Under the pieces are notes generated by a model. The model saw only the letters and a program-made list of their open reading frames with translations, made no database searches and was not told where the DNA came from. This document shows positions 18,080 through 25,406 of a stretch of 64,000 nt of DNA, one piece after another (within the stretch, counting starts at the first letter, position 1; each line of letters opens with the position of its first letter). The stretch is from Anaeromyxobacter dehalogenans 2CP-C. GTDB taxonomy: Bacteria > Myxococcota > Myxococcia > Myxococcales > Anaeromyxobacteraceae. The translations under genes were made by a program, and so were the position numbers. The stretch lies in assembly GCF_000013385.1 (NCBI RefSeq), contig NC_007760.1:124001-188000 (forward strand), written 5' to 3'.

Positions 18080-18487
18080 TTACATCTGCCCGACGGTGTA
18101 GGGCAGGATCGCGAGCATCCGGCCGCGCTTGATGGCGGTGGCCACCTCGCGCTGGTGCTTCGCGCAGTTCCCGCTGATGCGGCGGGGGATGATCTTGCCG
18201 CGCTCGGTGAGGAAGTACTTCATCTGGCCCTGGTCCTTGTAGTCGACCTTCAGCGTCTTGTCGGCGCAGAACCGGCAGACCTTGCGCCGGCCGAAGCCGC
18301 GCCGCCCGCCGCCCTCGTCGCCGCCGCGGTCGTCGCGGTCGCCACGGTCGCCGCGATCACCGCCGCGGCCGCCGCCGAACCCGCCACCCCCGAAGCCGCC
18401 GCCGCCGCCACCACCGCCGAAGCCGCCGCTGCGAGGACCGCCGAAACCGCCACCCATCTTCGGACCACCCATGTCAGGACGCGCCAT
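18080..18487 (-). CDS. rpsR: 30S ribosomal protein S18 with a Gly/Arg-rich N-terminal extension
   Basis: 135 aa, against about 75 in most bacteria. The last roughly 70 residues are a normal S18 ([52 protein letters not shown]) and keep two N-terminal Cys plus Cys and His, a possible zinc site of C+ S18 proteins. The first roughly 65 residues are low-complexity GGGFGG runs followed by [12 protein letters not shown], resembling RGG boxes of RNA-binding proteins. The extension is in frame with a good ATG and begins 3 nt after rpsF ends, so it is probably translated. S18 pairs with S6 on the platform of the 30S subunit. Confidence 0.96.
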   Translation of the reverse strand: MARPDMGGPKMGGGFGGPRSGGFGGGGGGGGFGGGGFGGGRGGDRGDRGDRDDRGGDEGGGRRGFGRRKVCRFCADKTLKVDYKDQGQMKYFLTERGKIIPRRISGNCAKHQREVATAIKRGRMLAILPYTVGQM

Positions 18488-18490
18488 GGC

Positions 18491-18937
18491 TCACTCCTCC
18501 TGCCCTTCCGGCGCCTCGGCCTCGAACGGCTCCTCGCCGCCCTCGGGGCGCTCCTCGCGAGGCTTCTGCTCGTCATCGACGGCCTGGATCTTCACGTCGG
18601 CCTCGACCTGGCGGGCGTCGAAGTCCACGCCGTCGGCCAGCTTCACCGACTGGAACTTCGTGACCACGTCGATCATCTTGAGGTTGCGCTCGAGCTCGGT
18701 CACGAGCCCGGGCTTGCCGATGTACAGGCAGTGCATGTACAGGGCCTTCGCGTTCTTCGCGACCGGGAAGGCGGTCTTGCGCTTGCCCTGGTTGGTGAAC
18801 CGGATCACCTTCCCACCCTGGCGGCTCACCACCCCGCGCAGGCGCTCCTTGATCTCGTCCACCTGCTCGTCCGGCGTCTCGGACTTGAGCAGGTAGATCG
18901 TCTCGTACTCGCGCACGAGCTGCTTCGTCTCTGCCAT
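18491..18937 (-). CDS. rpsF: 30S ribosomal protein S6
   Basis: 148 aa. The S6 core is YETIYLLKSETPDEQVDEI, GKRKTAFPVAKNAKALYMHCLYIG and a final beta strand DVVTKFQSVKLADG, with a Glu-rich acidic tail of about 45 residues as in many proteobacterial S6 proteins. The start MAETKQ was chosen for GAGGGGAG 5 nt upstream; a longer in-frame ATG lies in the leader and lacks support. First of the S6-S18-L9 trio; S6 and S18 bind 16S rRNA as a pair. Confidence 0.97.
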   Translation of the reverse strand: MAETKQLVREYETIYLLKSETPDEQVDEIKERLRGVVSRQGGKVIRFTNQGKRKTAFPVAKNAKALYMHCLYIGKPGLVTELERNLKMIDVVTKFQSVKLADGVDFDARQVEADVKIQAVDDEQKPREERPEGGEEPFEAEAPEGQEE

Positions 18938-18959
18938 GTCGCTCCCCTCGGGTTCGGTA

Positions 18960-18978
18960 GCGGCGGTTCGCCCGCCGC
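18960..18978 (-). promoter_or_regulatory. Hairpin in the rpsF leader
   Basis: A 7-bp stem GCGGCGG / CCGCCGC with a 5-nt loop, ending about 22 nt upstream of the rpsF ATG and followed on the mRNA by TACCGAACCCGAGG. In many bacteria the S6:S18 complex represses its own mRNA through a leader hairpin with a CCG element. This is a candidate only; I could not model the full structure. Confidence 0.3.
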
Positions 18979-19042
18979 GAGGAGTCGTTCCCGCCAATCC
19001 GGCCCGCCGGCCCGATGCCGGCGCGTCCGGTGCTGCCTCGCT

Positions 19043-19621
19043 TCACTCCGCCGCGCGGGAGCGGCGGTTCACCTGGTTCATCGCCTTCGCGGCGCCCAGC
19101 TCGACCGCGAGCCGCGTCGCCTCGACCGCCTGCTCGACGCACAGGTCGAGCTCGGCATCCTCGCCCTTCGCGAACTTCCCCAGCACGTAGTCGGCCGGGT
19201 CCATCCGCGGTGGCGGGCGGCCCACGCCCACGCGCACGCGCGCGTACTCGGGGCTGCCCACGTGGGCGTTCACGCTCTTCACGCCGTTGTGCCCGCCGTG
19301 GCCGCCGCCGACCTTGAGCTGGACGCGGAACGGCTCCAGCTCCAGGTCGTCGTGCACCACCACGAGGTCGTCGAGCCCCAGCTTCCAGAACCGCAGGGCC
19401 GCGCCGACCGCCTCGCCGGAGTGGTTCATGTAGGTCTGGGGCTTCAGGATCCAGACCCGCTCCGGCCCGAGGCGGGCCTCGGCGAGCTCCGCCGCGAACT
19501 TCTTCGCGGTGAAGCTCGCCCCCGCGAGCTGCGCCAGCCGATCCGCCACCACGAAGCCGACGTTGTGGCGGGTGCGGGCGTATTCCTCGCCGGGGTTGCC
19601 GAGGCCGACCACGAGCTTCAA
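19043..19621 (-). CDS. pth: Peptidyl-tRNA hydrolase
   Basis: 192 aa. Family signatures [23 protein letters not shown] (with catalytic His19 in TRHNVG), [12 protein letters not shown] with the substrate Asn, VVHDDLELE, and [13 protein letters not shown] are all present. The enzyme releases peptides from prematurely dropped peptidyl-tRNAs in the cytoplasm. It follows rplY by 9 nt and precedes rpsF by 105 nt, the same rplY(ctc)-pth neighbourhood seen in Bacillus and many other bacteria. Confidence 0.98.
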   Translation of the reverse strand: MKLVVGLGNPGEEYARTRHNVGFVVADRLAQLAGASFTAKKFAAELAEARLGPERVWILKPQTYMNHSGEAVGAALRFWKLGLDDLVVVHDDLELEPFRVQLKVGGGHGGHNGVKSVNAHVGSPEYARVRVGVGRPPPRMDPADYVLGKFAKGEDAELDLCVEQAVEATRLAVELGAAKAMNQVNRRSRAAE

Positions 19622-19630
19622 GCGACGCCC

Positions 19631-20353
19631 TTACTTCTTGCCCTTGTCGCCGCCCTTGGCCTCGCCGCCCTTGGCAGGGGCAGCGCCCGCGGCCGGGGCC
19701 GCGCCGGCGGCCGGAGCCGCAGCGCCCGCGGCCGGAGCCGCGCCCTCGGCAGGAGCCGCGCCCGGGACCGCCGCAGCGACCGGCGCCGCGACCTCCTCCT
19801 TCTCGGGCACCGCGACGAAGACGACCACGTAGTCCGTCTGGAACTTGAACTTGCAGCCCTCGGGCGCCTTCAGCTCCGAGACGTGGAGCGACCGGCCGAT
19901 CTTCAGCTCGGTGACGTCCACCTCGATGCGCACCGGGATCTTGTTCGGCAGCGCCTCGACCACGATGGCGTGCGCGGCGACCGAGAGGATGCCGCCCTCG
20001 GCCACGCCGGCGGCGCGGCCGACGGTGACCACCGGGACGTTCACCTTCACCGGCTGGTCCATGCTCACCTCGAGGAAGTCCGCGTGCAGCAGCTTCCGGG
20101 TGACCGGATCGACGGTGTAGTCCTTGAACAGCACGTGCTTCGAGGCGCCTTCCACCTGCAGCTCGAGCAGCGTGTTGAACTTGTGGGGCGTCTCGATGGC
20201 CTTCAGCAGCGTGGCCGGGTCGAGCGCGACGTGGGTGGGCTCCCGCTTGCCGCCGTAGACGACCGCGGGGATGAGGCCCTGCTGGCGAAGCCGGCGGGCG
20301 GGACCCTTGCCCTGCTCGGTGCGCTTCTGGGCGCTGAGGACGTTCTCTGCCAT
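19631..20353 (-). CDS. rplY: 50S ribosomal protein L25/general stress protein Ctc
   Basis: 240 aa. The L25 domain (SAQKRTEQGKGPARRLRQQGLIPAVVYGG) binds 5S rRNA; the TL5/Ctc C-terminal domain follows (VPVVTVGRAAGVAEGGILSV, VDVTELKIGRSLHVSEL). The last roughly 45 residues are an Ala/Pro/Gly-rich repeat (GAAPAAGAAAPAAG) ending in Lys/Gly (KGGDKGKK), probably disordered. The start MAENVL has GGGAGGA 5 nt upstream; longer in-frame starts lie in the leader. A promoter lies about 125 nt upstream. Likely first gene of rplY-pth-rpsF-rpsR-rplI. Confidence 0.96.
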   Translation of the reverse strand: MAENVLSAQKRTEQGKGPARRLRQQGLIPAVVYGGKREPTHVALDPATLLKAIETPHKFNTLLELQVEGASKHVLFKDYTVDPVTRKLLHADFLEVSMDQPVKVNVPVVTVGRAAGVAEGGILSVAAHAIVVEALPNKIPVRIEVDVTELKIGRSLHVSELKAPEGCKFKFQTDYVVVFVAVPEKEEVAAPVAAAVPGAAPAEGAAPAAGAAAPAAGAAPAAGAAPAKGGEAKGGDKGKK

Positions 20354-20477
20354 CTTTTCCTCCCAATGGACTCGCGCCTCGCTCCGGAGCGCGCGGGGGG
20401 CCGTCGCGAACAAGCGCATGGGCCCTGGGTGGTTGTCGGAGGCCACTCGCTCGTCGAGGGGCCGTCGGGAACGCGGG

Positions 20478-20506
20478 GAATTAGCCGAAAACCCCCGCGA
20501 GGTCAA
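20478..20506 (-). promoter_or_regulatory. Promoter of the rplY-pth-rpsF-rpsR-rplI run
   Basis: On the minus strand TTGACC (20501-20506), 17-bp spacer, TAATTC (20478-20483). It leaves a leader of about 118 nt before the rplY ATG at 20353, long enough for ribosomal-protein control, though no known element is recognised there. Confidence 0.6.
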
Positions 20507-20548
20507 GGGTTCTGGATCTCGCCCGCCAACGACCGCCAGCCGGGAGGG

Positions 20549-20586
20549 CCCCAGCCAAAGGCTGGGGAGGGGTGCAACCCCTCCCC
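20549..20586 (-). terminator. Two overlapping alternative hairpins downstream of prs
   Basis: GGGGAGGGG (20564-20572), loop TGCAA, CCCCTCCCC (20578-20586) forms a 9-bp stem. CCCCAGCC (20549-20556), loop AAA, GGCTGGGG (20560-20567) forms an 8-bp stem. They share bases 20564-20567, so only one can form at a time. With the 20609-20625 hairpin they fill the gap after prs; there is no T-run, so factor-independent termination is uncertain. Confidence 0.5.
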
Positions 20587-20597
20587 GCGGGGACCTC

Positions 20598-20626
20598 GCT
20601 CGGCGGGGCGAGGGCGCAGCCCTCGT
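20598..20626 (-). repeat. 29-nt intergenic repeat with hairpin, copy 1
   Basis: Directly follows the prs stop on the minus strand. The core is CGAGGGC, TGC, GCCCTCG (hairpin 20609-20625), then CCCC(G)CCGAGC. It matches 29677-29705 on the plus strand at 28 of 29 bases, where it also follows a stop codon. Probably a family of 3'-end elements in this genome. Confidence 0.6.
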
Positions 20627-21592
20627 TCAAACGAACAGCGACGACAGCGAATCGGCCGAGTGGATCCGCCGGATGGCCTCGGCGAGCAGGCCGGCGACCG
20701 ACAGCGTCCGGATCTTCGGGCAGGAGGCGGCGGGCGGGGCGAGCTGGATCGAGTCGGTCACCACCACCTCCTCGATCGGGCTCTTCATGATCCGGTCCAC
20801 CGCCGGGCCGGACAGCACCGCGTGCGTCGCGTACGCGAACACCCGCGTCGCGCCCTTGTCCACGAGCGCGTTGGCGGCCTGGGTGAGCGTGCCGGCGGTG
20901 TCGATCATGTCGTCGAGCAGCACCGCCACCTTCCCGTTCACGTCGCCGATGACGTTCATGATCTCGGCGACGTTCGGCTTGGTGCGCCGCTTGTCCACGA
21001 TGCCGAGGCCGGCGCCGAGCCGCTTCGAGTAGGCGCGCGCGCGCTCGACGCCGCCCGCGTCCGGCGAGACGATCACGAGGTCCTGCGTCAGGCCGTCGAA
21101 GCGCTTGCGCATGTGCTCGAGCAGCACCGGCGCGGCGTAGAGGTGGTCGAACGGCACGTTGAAGAAGCCCTGGATCTGCCCGGCGTGCATGTCCATCGAG
21201 ACGACGCGCGTCGCGCCGGCGGCCTCGATGAGGTCGGCGATGAGCTTCGCGGTGATGGGCACGCGGGGCGCGACCTTCCGGTCCTGGCGCGCGTAGCCGT
21301 AGTACGGCAGCACCGCGTTGATGGAGCCGGCCGACGCGCGCTTCAGCGCGTCGATCATGATGAGCAGCTCCATCAGGTTGGTGTTCGCGTCGGGCGAGGT
21401 GGACTGGATGATGAACGTGTCCAGGCCGCGGACGTTCTCGCCGATCTCGACCTGGATCTCGCCGTCGGAGAAGCGGCCGACGGTCGCGCGCGCCAGCGGG
21501 CGCCCCAGCTCCTTCGCGATGGCCTCCGCCAGCGGCCGGTTCGCGTTGCCGCAGAAGACCCGGTAGTCGGGGTAGTGACCGTTGCTCGCCAT
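20627..21592 (-). CDS. prs: Ribose-phosphate pyrophosphokinase (PRPP synthase)
   Basis: 321 aa, the usual length of class I enzymes. Signatures: [39 protein letters not shown] (flexible-loop region), the PRPP synthase signature [11 protein letters not shown], and the PRPP-binding loop [12 protein letters not shown]. It makes PRPP from ribose 5-phosphate and ATP for nucleotide, His and Trp synthesis. The start [10 protein letters not shown] was chosen by homology to the family N terminus; an in-frame extension to 21640 would add 16 residues unlike other Prs proteins. Placed between spoVG and rplY as in Bacillus. Confidence 0.97.
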   Translation of the reverse strand: MASNGHYPDYRVFCGNANRPLAEAIAKELGRPLARATVGRFSDGEIQVEIGENVRGLDTFIIQSTSPDANTNLMELLIMIDALKRASAGSINAVLPYYGYARQDRKVAPRVPITAKLIADLIEAAGATRVVSMDMHAGQIQGFFNVPFDHLYAAPVLLEHMRKRFDGLTQDLVIVSPDAGGVERARAYSKRLGAGLGIVDKRRTKPNVAEIMNVIGDVNGKVAVLLDDMIDTAGTLTQAANALVDKGATRVFAYATHAVLSGPAVDRIMKSPIEEVVVTDSIQLAPPAASCPKIRTLSVAGLLAEAIRRIHSADSLSSLFV

Positions 21593-21683
21593 GGCGCCCT
21601 GGCTCCCTTCAATCCCGCAAAGATGGAAGGCGACGCGCACGCCCGGAGGCCGTCGCCGGACGTCGGATCGTCGAAAGGGCGCC

Positions 21684-21712
21684 CTTATACCGGATGGGTC
21701 CCACGCCGTCGA
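21684..21712 (-). promoter_or_regulatory. Promoter of prs
   Basis: On the minus strand TCGACG (21707-21712), 17-bp spacer, TATAAG (21684-21689), leaving a leader of about 85 nt before the prs ATG. The -10 matches consensus at 5 of 6 bases. Confidence 0.5.
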
Positions 21713-21741
21713 CCGGGCGCTGCGTGAACCGCATCCGCGGC

Positions 21742-22047
21742 TCAGTCCTCGTGGGGATCCGTGCCGGTGGCCCGCGCCGGCGCCGCCGCGCCCTTCTTCA
21801 GCTCGCGGTCGTACTCGGCGAGGATGGTGCGCTCCATCTTCTCGCGCGTGTCCGAGTTGAGCGGGTGGGCGATGTCCTTGAACGTGCCGTCCTTGCGGCG
21901 CTTGGCCGGCATGGCGATGAACAGGCCGGTGTTGCCGTGGATCACCTTCAGATCGCGGATCACGAAGCAGTGGTCGAGGGTGATCGTCACGTAGGCCTTG
22001 AGCTTCTCCTCGTTGACGGGGAAGACGCGGACCTCGGTGATCTCCAT
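21742..22047 (-). CDS. spoVG: SpoVG family protein
   Basis: 101 aa. Begins [36 protein letters not shown], with [28 protein letters not shown], which is diagnostic of SpoVG. The family binds nucleic acids and acts as a pleiotropic regulator in Firmicutes and spirochaetes; its role in deltaproteobacteria is not settled. The start codon lies 61 nt inside the end of ispE in another frame, and GAGGG stands 8 nt upstream, so it is probably translated from the ispE transcript. prs begins about 150 nt downstream. Confidence 0.96.
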   Translation of the reverse strand: MEITEVRVFPVNEEKLKAYVTITLDHCFVIRDLKVIHGNTGLFIAMPAKRRKDGTFKDIAHPLNSDTREKMERTILAEYDRELKKGAAAPARATGTDPHED

Positions 22048-22928
22048 GGCGATACCCTCGGATGCCGTCGCACCGTCCGCGCGAGGAGGACCTGCACGCC
22101 CGCCGCGCCCCCCTTCGCCCTGCCCTGGATCGCTAACGCCGCCCCGCGCGCCGCGCCTCGGCCCGGGAAGACTCCGAAGACCGTCGGCCCGCTGCCGGAC
22201 ATTATAGCGGCCGTCGCCCCCGCCCCCACAAGCAGCCCAAGCAGCGCCTGGAGCGCGGGCTTGCGTGCCACGCAGGGCGCCTGGAGATCGTTCCCCAGCA
22301 GGGACGGCCGCCACCGCCCCGGACGGCCCAGACGGCGGGGGGCCTGCGGCCCGCCGGCGCGCGCCTCGTCGAGCCAGCGGTAGGCGTCGCCGGCCCGGAT
22401 CGCGAGCGACGGATCCGCCGGGTACACGAGCACGAGGTCGAGCGGCGGCACGTCGGCGGGGGAGAGCCGCTCGCCGCGCCCGGCCGCCCAGGCCGGCCCC
22501 GGCCCGAGGAAGAACGGCACGTCCGAGCCGATCTCGAGCGCGAGCGCGGCGAGCGCGGCGCGGTCGCGCACGCGGAACGCGCGGGCGAGGCAGCGGAGCA
22601 CCGCCGCCGCGTCCGACGAGCCCCCGCCCAGCCCGGCGGTCACCGGCGTCCGCTTCTCGATCCGGATCGACACCGCGCGATCGACGCCGAAGCGCCGCCG
22701 GAACGCCTCCGCCGCGCGCGCCGCCAGGTTCTCCGGACCGTGAAGCTCGGGCCGGCCCGGCACCGTGCAGCGGACCGGGCCGCGGCGCGCGGAGACGCGC
22801 ACGTCCACGCGATCGCCGAGATCGAGCGGGACCATGAGCGTGCGCAGGTCGTGGTACCCGTCCGCGCGGACGGGGCCCACGCGCAGCACGAGGTTCACCT
22901 TGGCCGGGGCGAGCGTGACGAGGCGCAC
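21987..22928 (-). CDS. ispE: 4-diphosphocytidyl-2-C-methyl-D-erythritol kinase
   Basis: 313 aa from a GTG start ([35 protein letters not shown]). GHMP-kinase motifs are [17 protein letters not shown] (ATP loop) and [10 protein letters not shown] (motif 3). The enzyme phosphorylates CDP-methylerythritol in the non-mevalonate isoprenoid pathway. GTG was chosen because the family sequence begins there with GAGG upstream; more distal in-frame codons read as non-family sequence. The last 61 nt overlap spoVG out of frame, and the extra C-terminal residues ([20 protein letters not shown]) look like readthrough beyond a normal IspE end, perhaps through loss of an earlier stop. Confidence 0.95.
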   Translation of the reverse strand: MRLVTLAPAKVNLVLRVGPVRADGYHDLRTLMVPLDLGDRVDVRVSARRGPVRCTVPGRPELHGPENLAARAAEAFRRRFGVDRAVSIRIEKRTPVTAGLGGGSSDAAAVLRCLARAFRVRDRAALAALALEIGSDVPFFLGPGPAWAAGRGERLSPADVPPLDLVLVYPADPSLAIRAGDAYRWLDEARAGGPQAPRRLGRPGRWRPSLLGNDLQAPCVARKPALQALLGLLVGAGATAAIMSGSGPTVFGVFPGRGAARGAALAIQGRAKGGAAGVQVLLARTVRRHPRVSPWRSPRSASSPSTRRSSRPT

Positions 22929-23077
22929 GGACAGGCCTCTATCACGCCCAGGCGCGGCGGTGCGCCGGGCCCGCGCGCCGATGCGCGTGTCACGGAGGCG
23001 CGCGCGCTTACTCTCTGTCCCCGAGGGCGCGGACCGCACGCGCGGCCGGCGCGCCTCTTCTTCGGAGGAACACCGAA

Positions 23078-23431
23078 ATGAACTCGACGTTCGCCCGCGC
23101 GGCGGCTTGCGCCGCGCTGCTCGCCGCGGCCGGTTGCCGCAGCGCCTTCGCTCCCGAGCCCGTGCTCAAGCTCTCCTCGGCGCCCGCCGCCGAGCACCCC
23201 GCGACCGTCGTCCAGGCCGCCGAGCTCCGCTCCGGTCCGGACGGGCTCGCCAAGGTCCTCGGGACCGTGGCGGCCGGCACCACGGTGACCGCGTCCGACA
23301 AGCCGATCCGCGGCTTCCTGCGCGTGCGCACCGCCGACGGCAAGTCCGGCTACGTGCCGCAGGCGGCGGTGTCCGCGACCGCCGCGGCCAGCGCGCCGGC
23401 CCCGGCGCCCGCCGGCGCCGTCGCGCCGTAG
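23078..23431 (+). CDS. SH3b-domain lipoprotein
   Basis: 117 aa. The signal peptide ends in the lipobox LAAAGC, so it should be a lipid-anchored envelope protein. The middle (VVQAAELRSGPDGLAKVLGTVAAGTTVTASDKPIRGFLRVRTADGKSGYV) is a bacterial SH3 domain of the kind that binds cell-wall peptides or proteins. The tail is Ala/Pro-rich. A ribosome site (GGAGG) precedes the ATG. It is divergent from ispE and adjoins a cupredoxin-like lipoprotein gene in the same direction; no shared pathway is evident. Confidence 0.85.
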   Translation: MNSTFARAAACAALLAAAGCRSAFAPEPVLKLSSAPAAEHPATVVQAAELRSGPDGLAKVLGTVAAGTTVTASDKPIRGFLRVRTADGKSGYVPQAAVSATAAASAPAPAPAGAVAP

Positions 23432-23595
23432 CGGCGGCCTCCGCGCCGGGCGCCACGGGCGCGGGGGCAGCTCGCCTCCGCGCCCGCGACGTTCCGGGCC
23501 CCCACGCGCTCCGCGGCGGGGCGGGCGGGGCCGCGCTAGGATGCCCACCGCCCCGCGGCCTCCGCCGCGGCGCGACGCCCGGAGGAGCACCCGCC

Positions 23596-23943
23596 ATGAC
23601 CCGCACCGCGATCCTGCCGCTCGCCGCCCTCGCCGCCGTCCTCGCGCTCGCGCCCGCCTGCAAGGGCGACGACGCGAAGGAGCAGGTGGTGAAGGTCACC
23701 GTGACGAAGAACGGCTACGAGCCCTGGCGCATCGAGGCCAGGGCGGGCCGCCCGCTCACGCTCGTCATGACCCGGGTGACCGACGAGACGTGCGCCACCG
23801 AGATCGTCATCCCGGACCTCGGCATGAACGTGCCGCTGCCGCTCAACGAGACGGTGATGGTGCGCCTCGTGCCGCAGAAGACGGGCGAGCTCCGCTTCTC
23901 CTGCGGCATGAAGATGTTCCAGGGCGTCATCGACGTGAAGTGA
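23596..23943 (+). CDS. Cupredoxin-like lipoprotein
   Basis: 115 aa. Signal peptide with lipobox-like LAPAC; ATG preceded by GGAGGAG. The mature part (VVKVTVTKNGYEPWRIEARAGRPLTLVMTRVTDETCATEIVIPDLG ... LRFSCGMKMFQGVIDV) is the EfeO-type cupredoxin fold seen at the end of P-type ATPases and in small periplasmic proteins. Candidate copper ligands are the Cys of TDETCATE, the Cys of FSCGMKMF and nearby Met residues; the family often keeps this C...CGM-M arrangement. Role: periplasmic metal or electron binding, not further defined. TAGGAT about 50 nt upstream may be a -10 box. Confidence 0.85.
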   Translation: MTRTAILPLAALAAVLALAPACKGDDAKEQVVKVTVTKNGYEPWRIEARAGRPLTLVMTRVTDETCATEIVIPDLGMNVPLPLNETVMVRLVPQKTGELRFSCGMKMFQGVIDVK

Positions 23944-24038
23944 GACCGGCGCGGTGCGCCGCCGGCGAGCGTCCCGGCGCCGGCTCCCCGCGGCCGGGGC
24001 GCGCAAATTTGGCAGGAGGCTTCCGGGCCGACCCGCAT

Positions 24039-24044
24039 TATGCT
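24039..24044 (+). promoter_or_regulatory. -10 box TATGCT before the uracil phosphoribosyltransferase-like gene
   Basis: Ends 8 nt before the GTG at 24053; no Shine-Dalgarno sequence. A leaderless or nearly leaderless transcript is implied. Confidence 0.45.
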
Positions 24045-24052
24045 CCCGGCCC

Positions 24053-24868
24053 GTGCGAGACCTGAGCTACGACCACGTCCCCTACCGGATGAGCGAGATC
24101 GAGCACCGGTACGGCGAGAACGTCCACATCGTCGCGAACCCCTTCCTGCTCGGCGCGCTCGCGACGCTGTGCTCGAAGGAGACCCGCCAGCCGGCCATCA
24201 ACCGTCTGGTCCGGCTGCTGTACGAGGACCTCATCCGCACCGTGATGAACCACGAGTTCCCGCGGCGCCGGGTGGCGGTCCCCACCCGCATGATCGACAG
24301 CTCGCCGCAGGCGATCTTCGAGGGCGAGGTGGTGGACCGGCAGGTGCGCGCGGTGACGGTGAACATCGCCCGCGCCGGCGCGGTGCCGTCGCAGCTCGTC
24401 TACGACCTGCTGAACGAGACGCTCGAGCCGTCGCTGGTCCGCCAGGACCACATCATCATGAGCCGGATGCTGGGCGAGAACGAGGAGGTCGTGGGCGCCG
24501 GCATCGGCGGGATGAAGATCGGCGGGGACGTGGACGACGCGTTCCTGCTGTTCCCCGACCCGATGGGCGCGACCGGCTCGTCGCTCGCGACCGCCATCGA
24601 GACCTACAAGAAGAAGGTGCCCGGCAAGGCGAGGCGGATCGTGAACATCCACCTCATCGTCACCCCCGAGTACCTGCGCAACATGACGAAAGCCCACCCC
24701 GACGTGCGGATCTACGCGATCCGGCTCGACCGCGGCCTCTCCCCGCCCGACGTCCTCGCCACCGTCCCCGGCACGCGCTGGGACGAGGAGCGCGGGCTCG
24801 ACGACCACCAGTACATCGTCCCCGGGGGCGGCGGCTTCGGGGAGATCATGAACAACGCCTATGTCTAG
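24053..24868 (+). CDS. Uracil phosphoribosyltransferase-like protein
   Basis: 271 aa from GTG (VRDLSYDHVPYRMSEIEHRYG). The C-terminal two thirds have the PRTase fold with the UPRTase arrangement: LLYEDLIRTVMN, VPTRMIDSSP, the loop FPDPMGATGSSLATAI (equivalent to DPMLATGGS that grips PRPP) and a terminal GGGGFGEIMNNAY in place of GxGDxGDR. It is longer than a typical UPRTase (about 210 aa). It overlaps hpt by 8 nt, so uracil and hypoxanthine/guanine salvage appear coupled. A start at ATG 24089 is possible, but the GTG is well placed after a TATGCT box. Confidence 0.85.
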   Translation: MRDLSYDHVPYRMSEIEHRYGENVHIVANPFLLGALATLCSKETRQPAINRLVRLLYEDLIRTVMNHEFPRRRVAVPTRMIDSSPQAIFEGEVVDRQVRAVTVNIARAGAVPSQLVYDLLNETLEPSLVRQDHIIMSRMLGENEEVVGAGIGGMKIGGDVDDAFLLFPDPMGATGSSLATAIETYKKKVPGKARRIVNIHLIVTPEYLRNMTKAHPDVRIYAIRLDRGLSPPDVLATVPGTRWDEERGLDDHQYIVPGGGGFGEIMNNAYV

Positions 24869-25388
24869 CAGCCGCGCCGGCCTCGACGTGCTCATCTCCG
24901 AGGCGGACCTCCGGGCCCGCGTCGAGCAGATGGGCGCCGACGTCACCCGCGACTACGCGGGGAAGAACCTCGTCGTCATCGGCGTGCTGAAGGGCAGCTT
25001 CATCTTCCTCGCCGACCTGGTGCGCGCCATCGACCTGCCGCTGTCGGTGGACTTCATCGGCATCAGCTCGTACCAGGGCACGCGCACCACCGGCGTCGTC
25101 CAGATCACGAGCGACCTGACCCGGCCCATCGACGGCAAGGACGTGCTGCTCGTCGAGGACATCATCGACACCGGCCTCACCATGCGGTACCTGCTCGAGA
25201 ACCTCTCCACCCGCAAGCCGGCCAGCGTGCGGATCGCGGCGCTGCTCGAGAAGCCGGCGCGGGCGCAGGTGAAGATCCCCATCGACTACCGCGGCTTCGT
25301 CATCGGCGACGAGTTCGTGGTGGGCTACGGGCTCGACTGGGACGGCAAGATGCGGAACCTGCCGTTCATCGGCGTTCCGCGAAAGTAG
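24861..25388 (+). CDS. hpt: Hypoxanthine phosphoribosyltransferase
   Basis: 175 aa, standard length. PRTase signatures: VVIGVLKGSFIFLADLVRAI, the PRPP-binding loop VLLVEDIIDTGLTMRYLL (ED-DIIDTG), and VGYGLDWDGKMRNLPFIGV, the base-binding C terminus. It converts hypoxanthine and guanine to IMP and GMP using PRPP. Translation overlaps the upstream phosphoribosyltransferase gene by 8 nt. The two share the substrate PRPP made by Prs, coded nearby on the other strand. Confidence 0.97.
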   Translation: MSSSRAGLDVLISEADLRARVEQMGADVTRDYAGKNLVVIGVLKGSFIFLADLVRAIDLPLSVDFIGISSYQGTRTTGVVQITSDLTRPIDGKDVLLVEDIIDTGLTMRYLLENLSTRKPASVRIAALLEKPARAQVKIPIDYRGFVIGDEFVVGYGLDWDGKMRNLPFIGVPRK

Positions 25389-25406
25389 CTCCCGGAGGAC
25401 ATCGAC

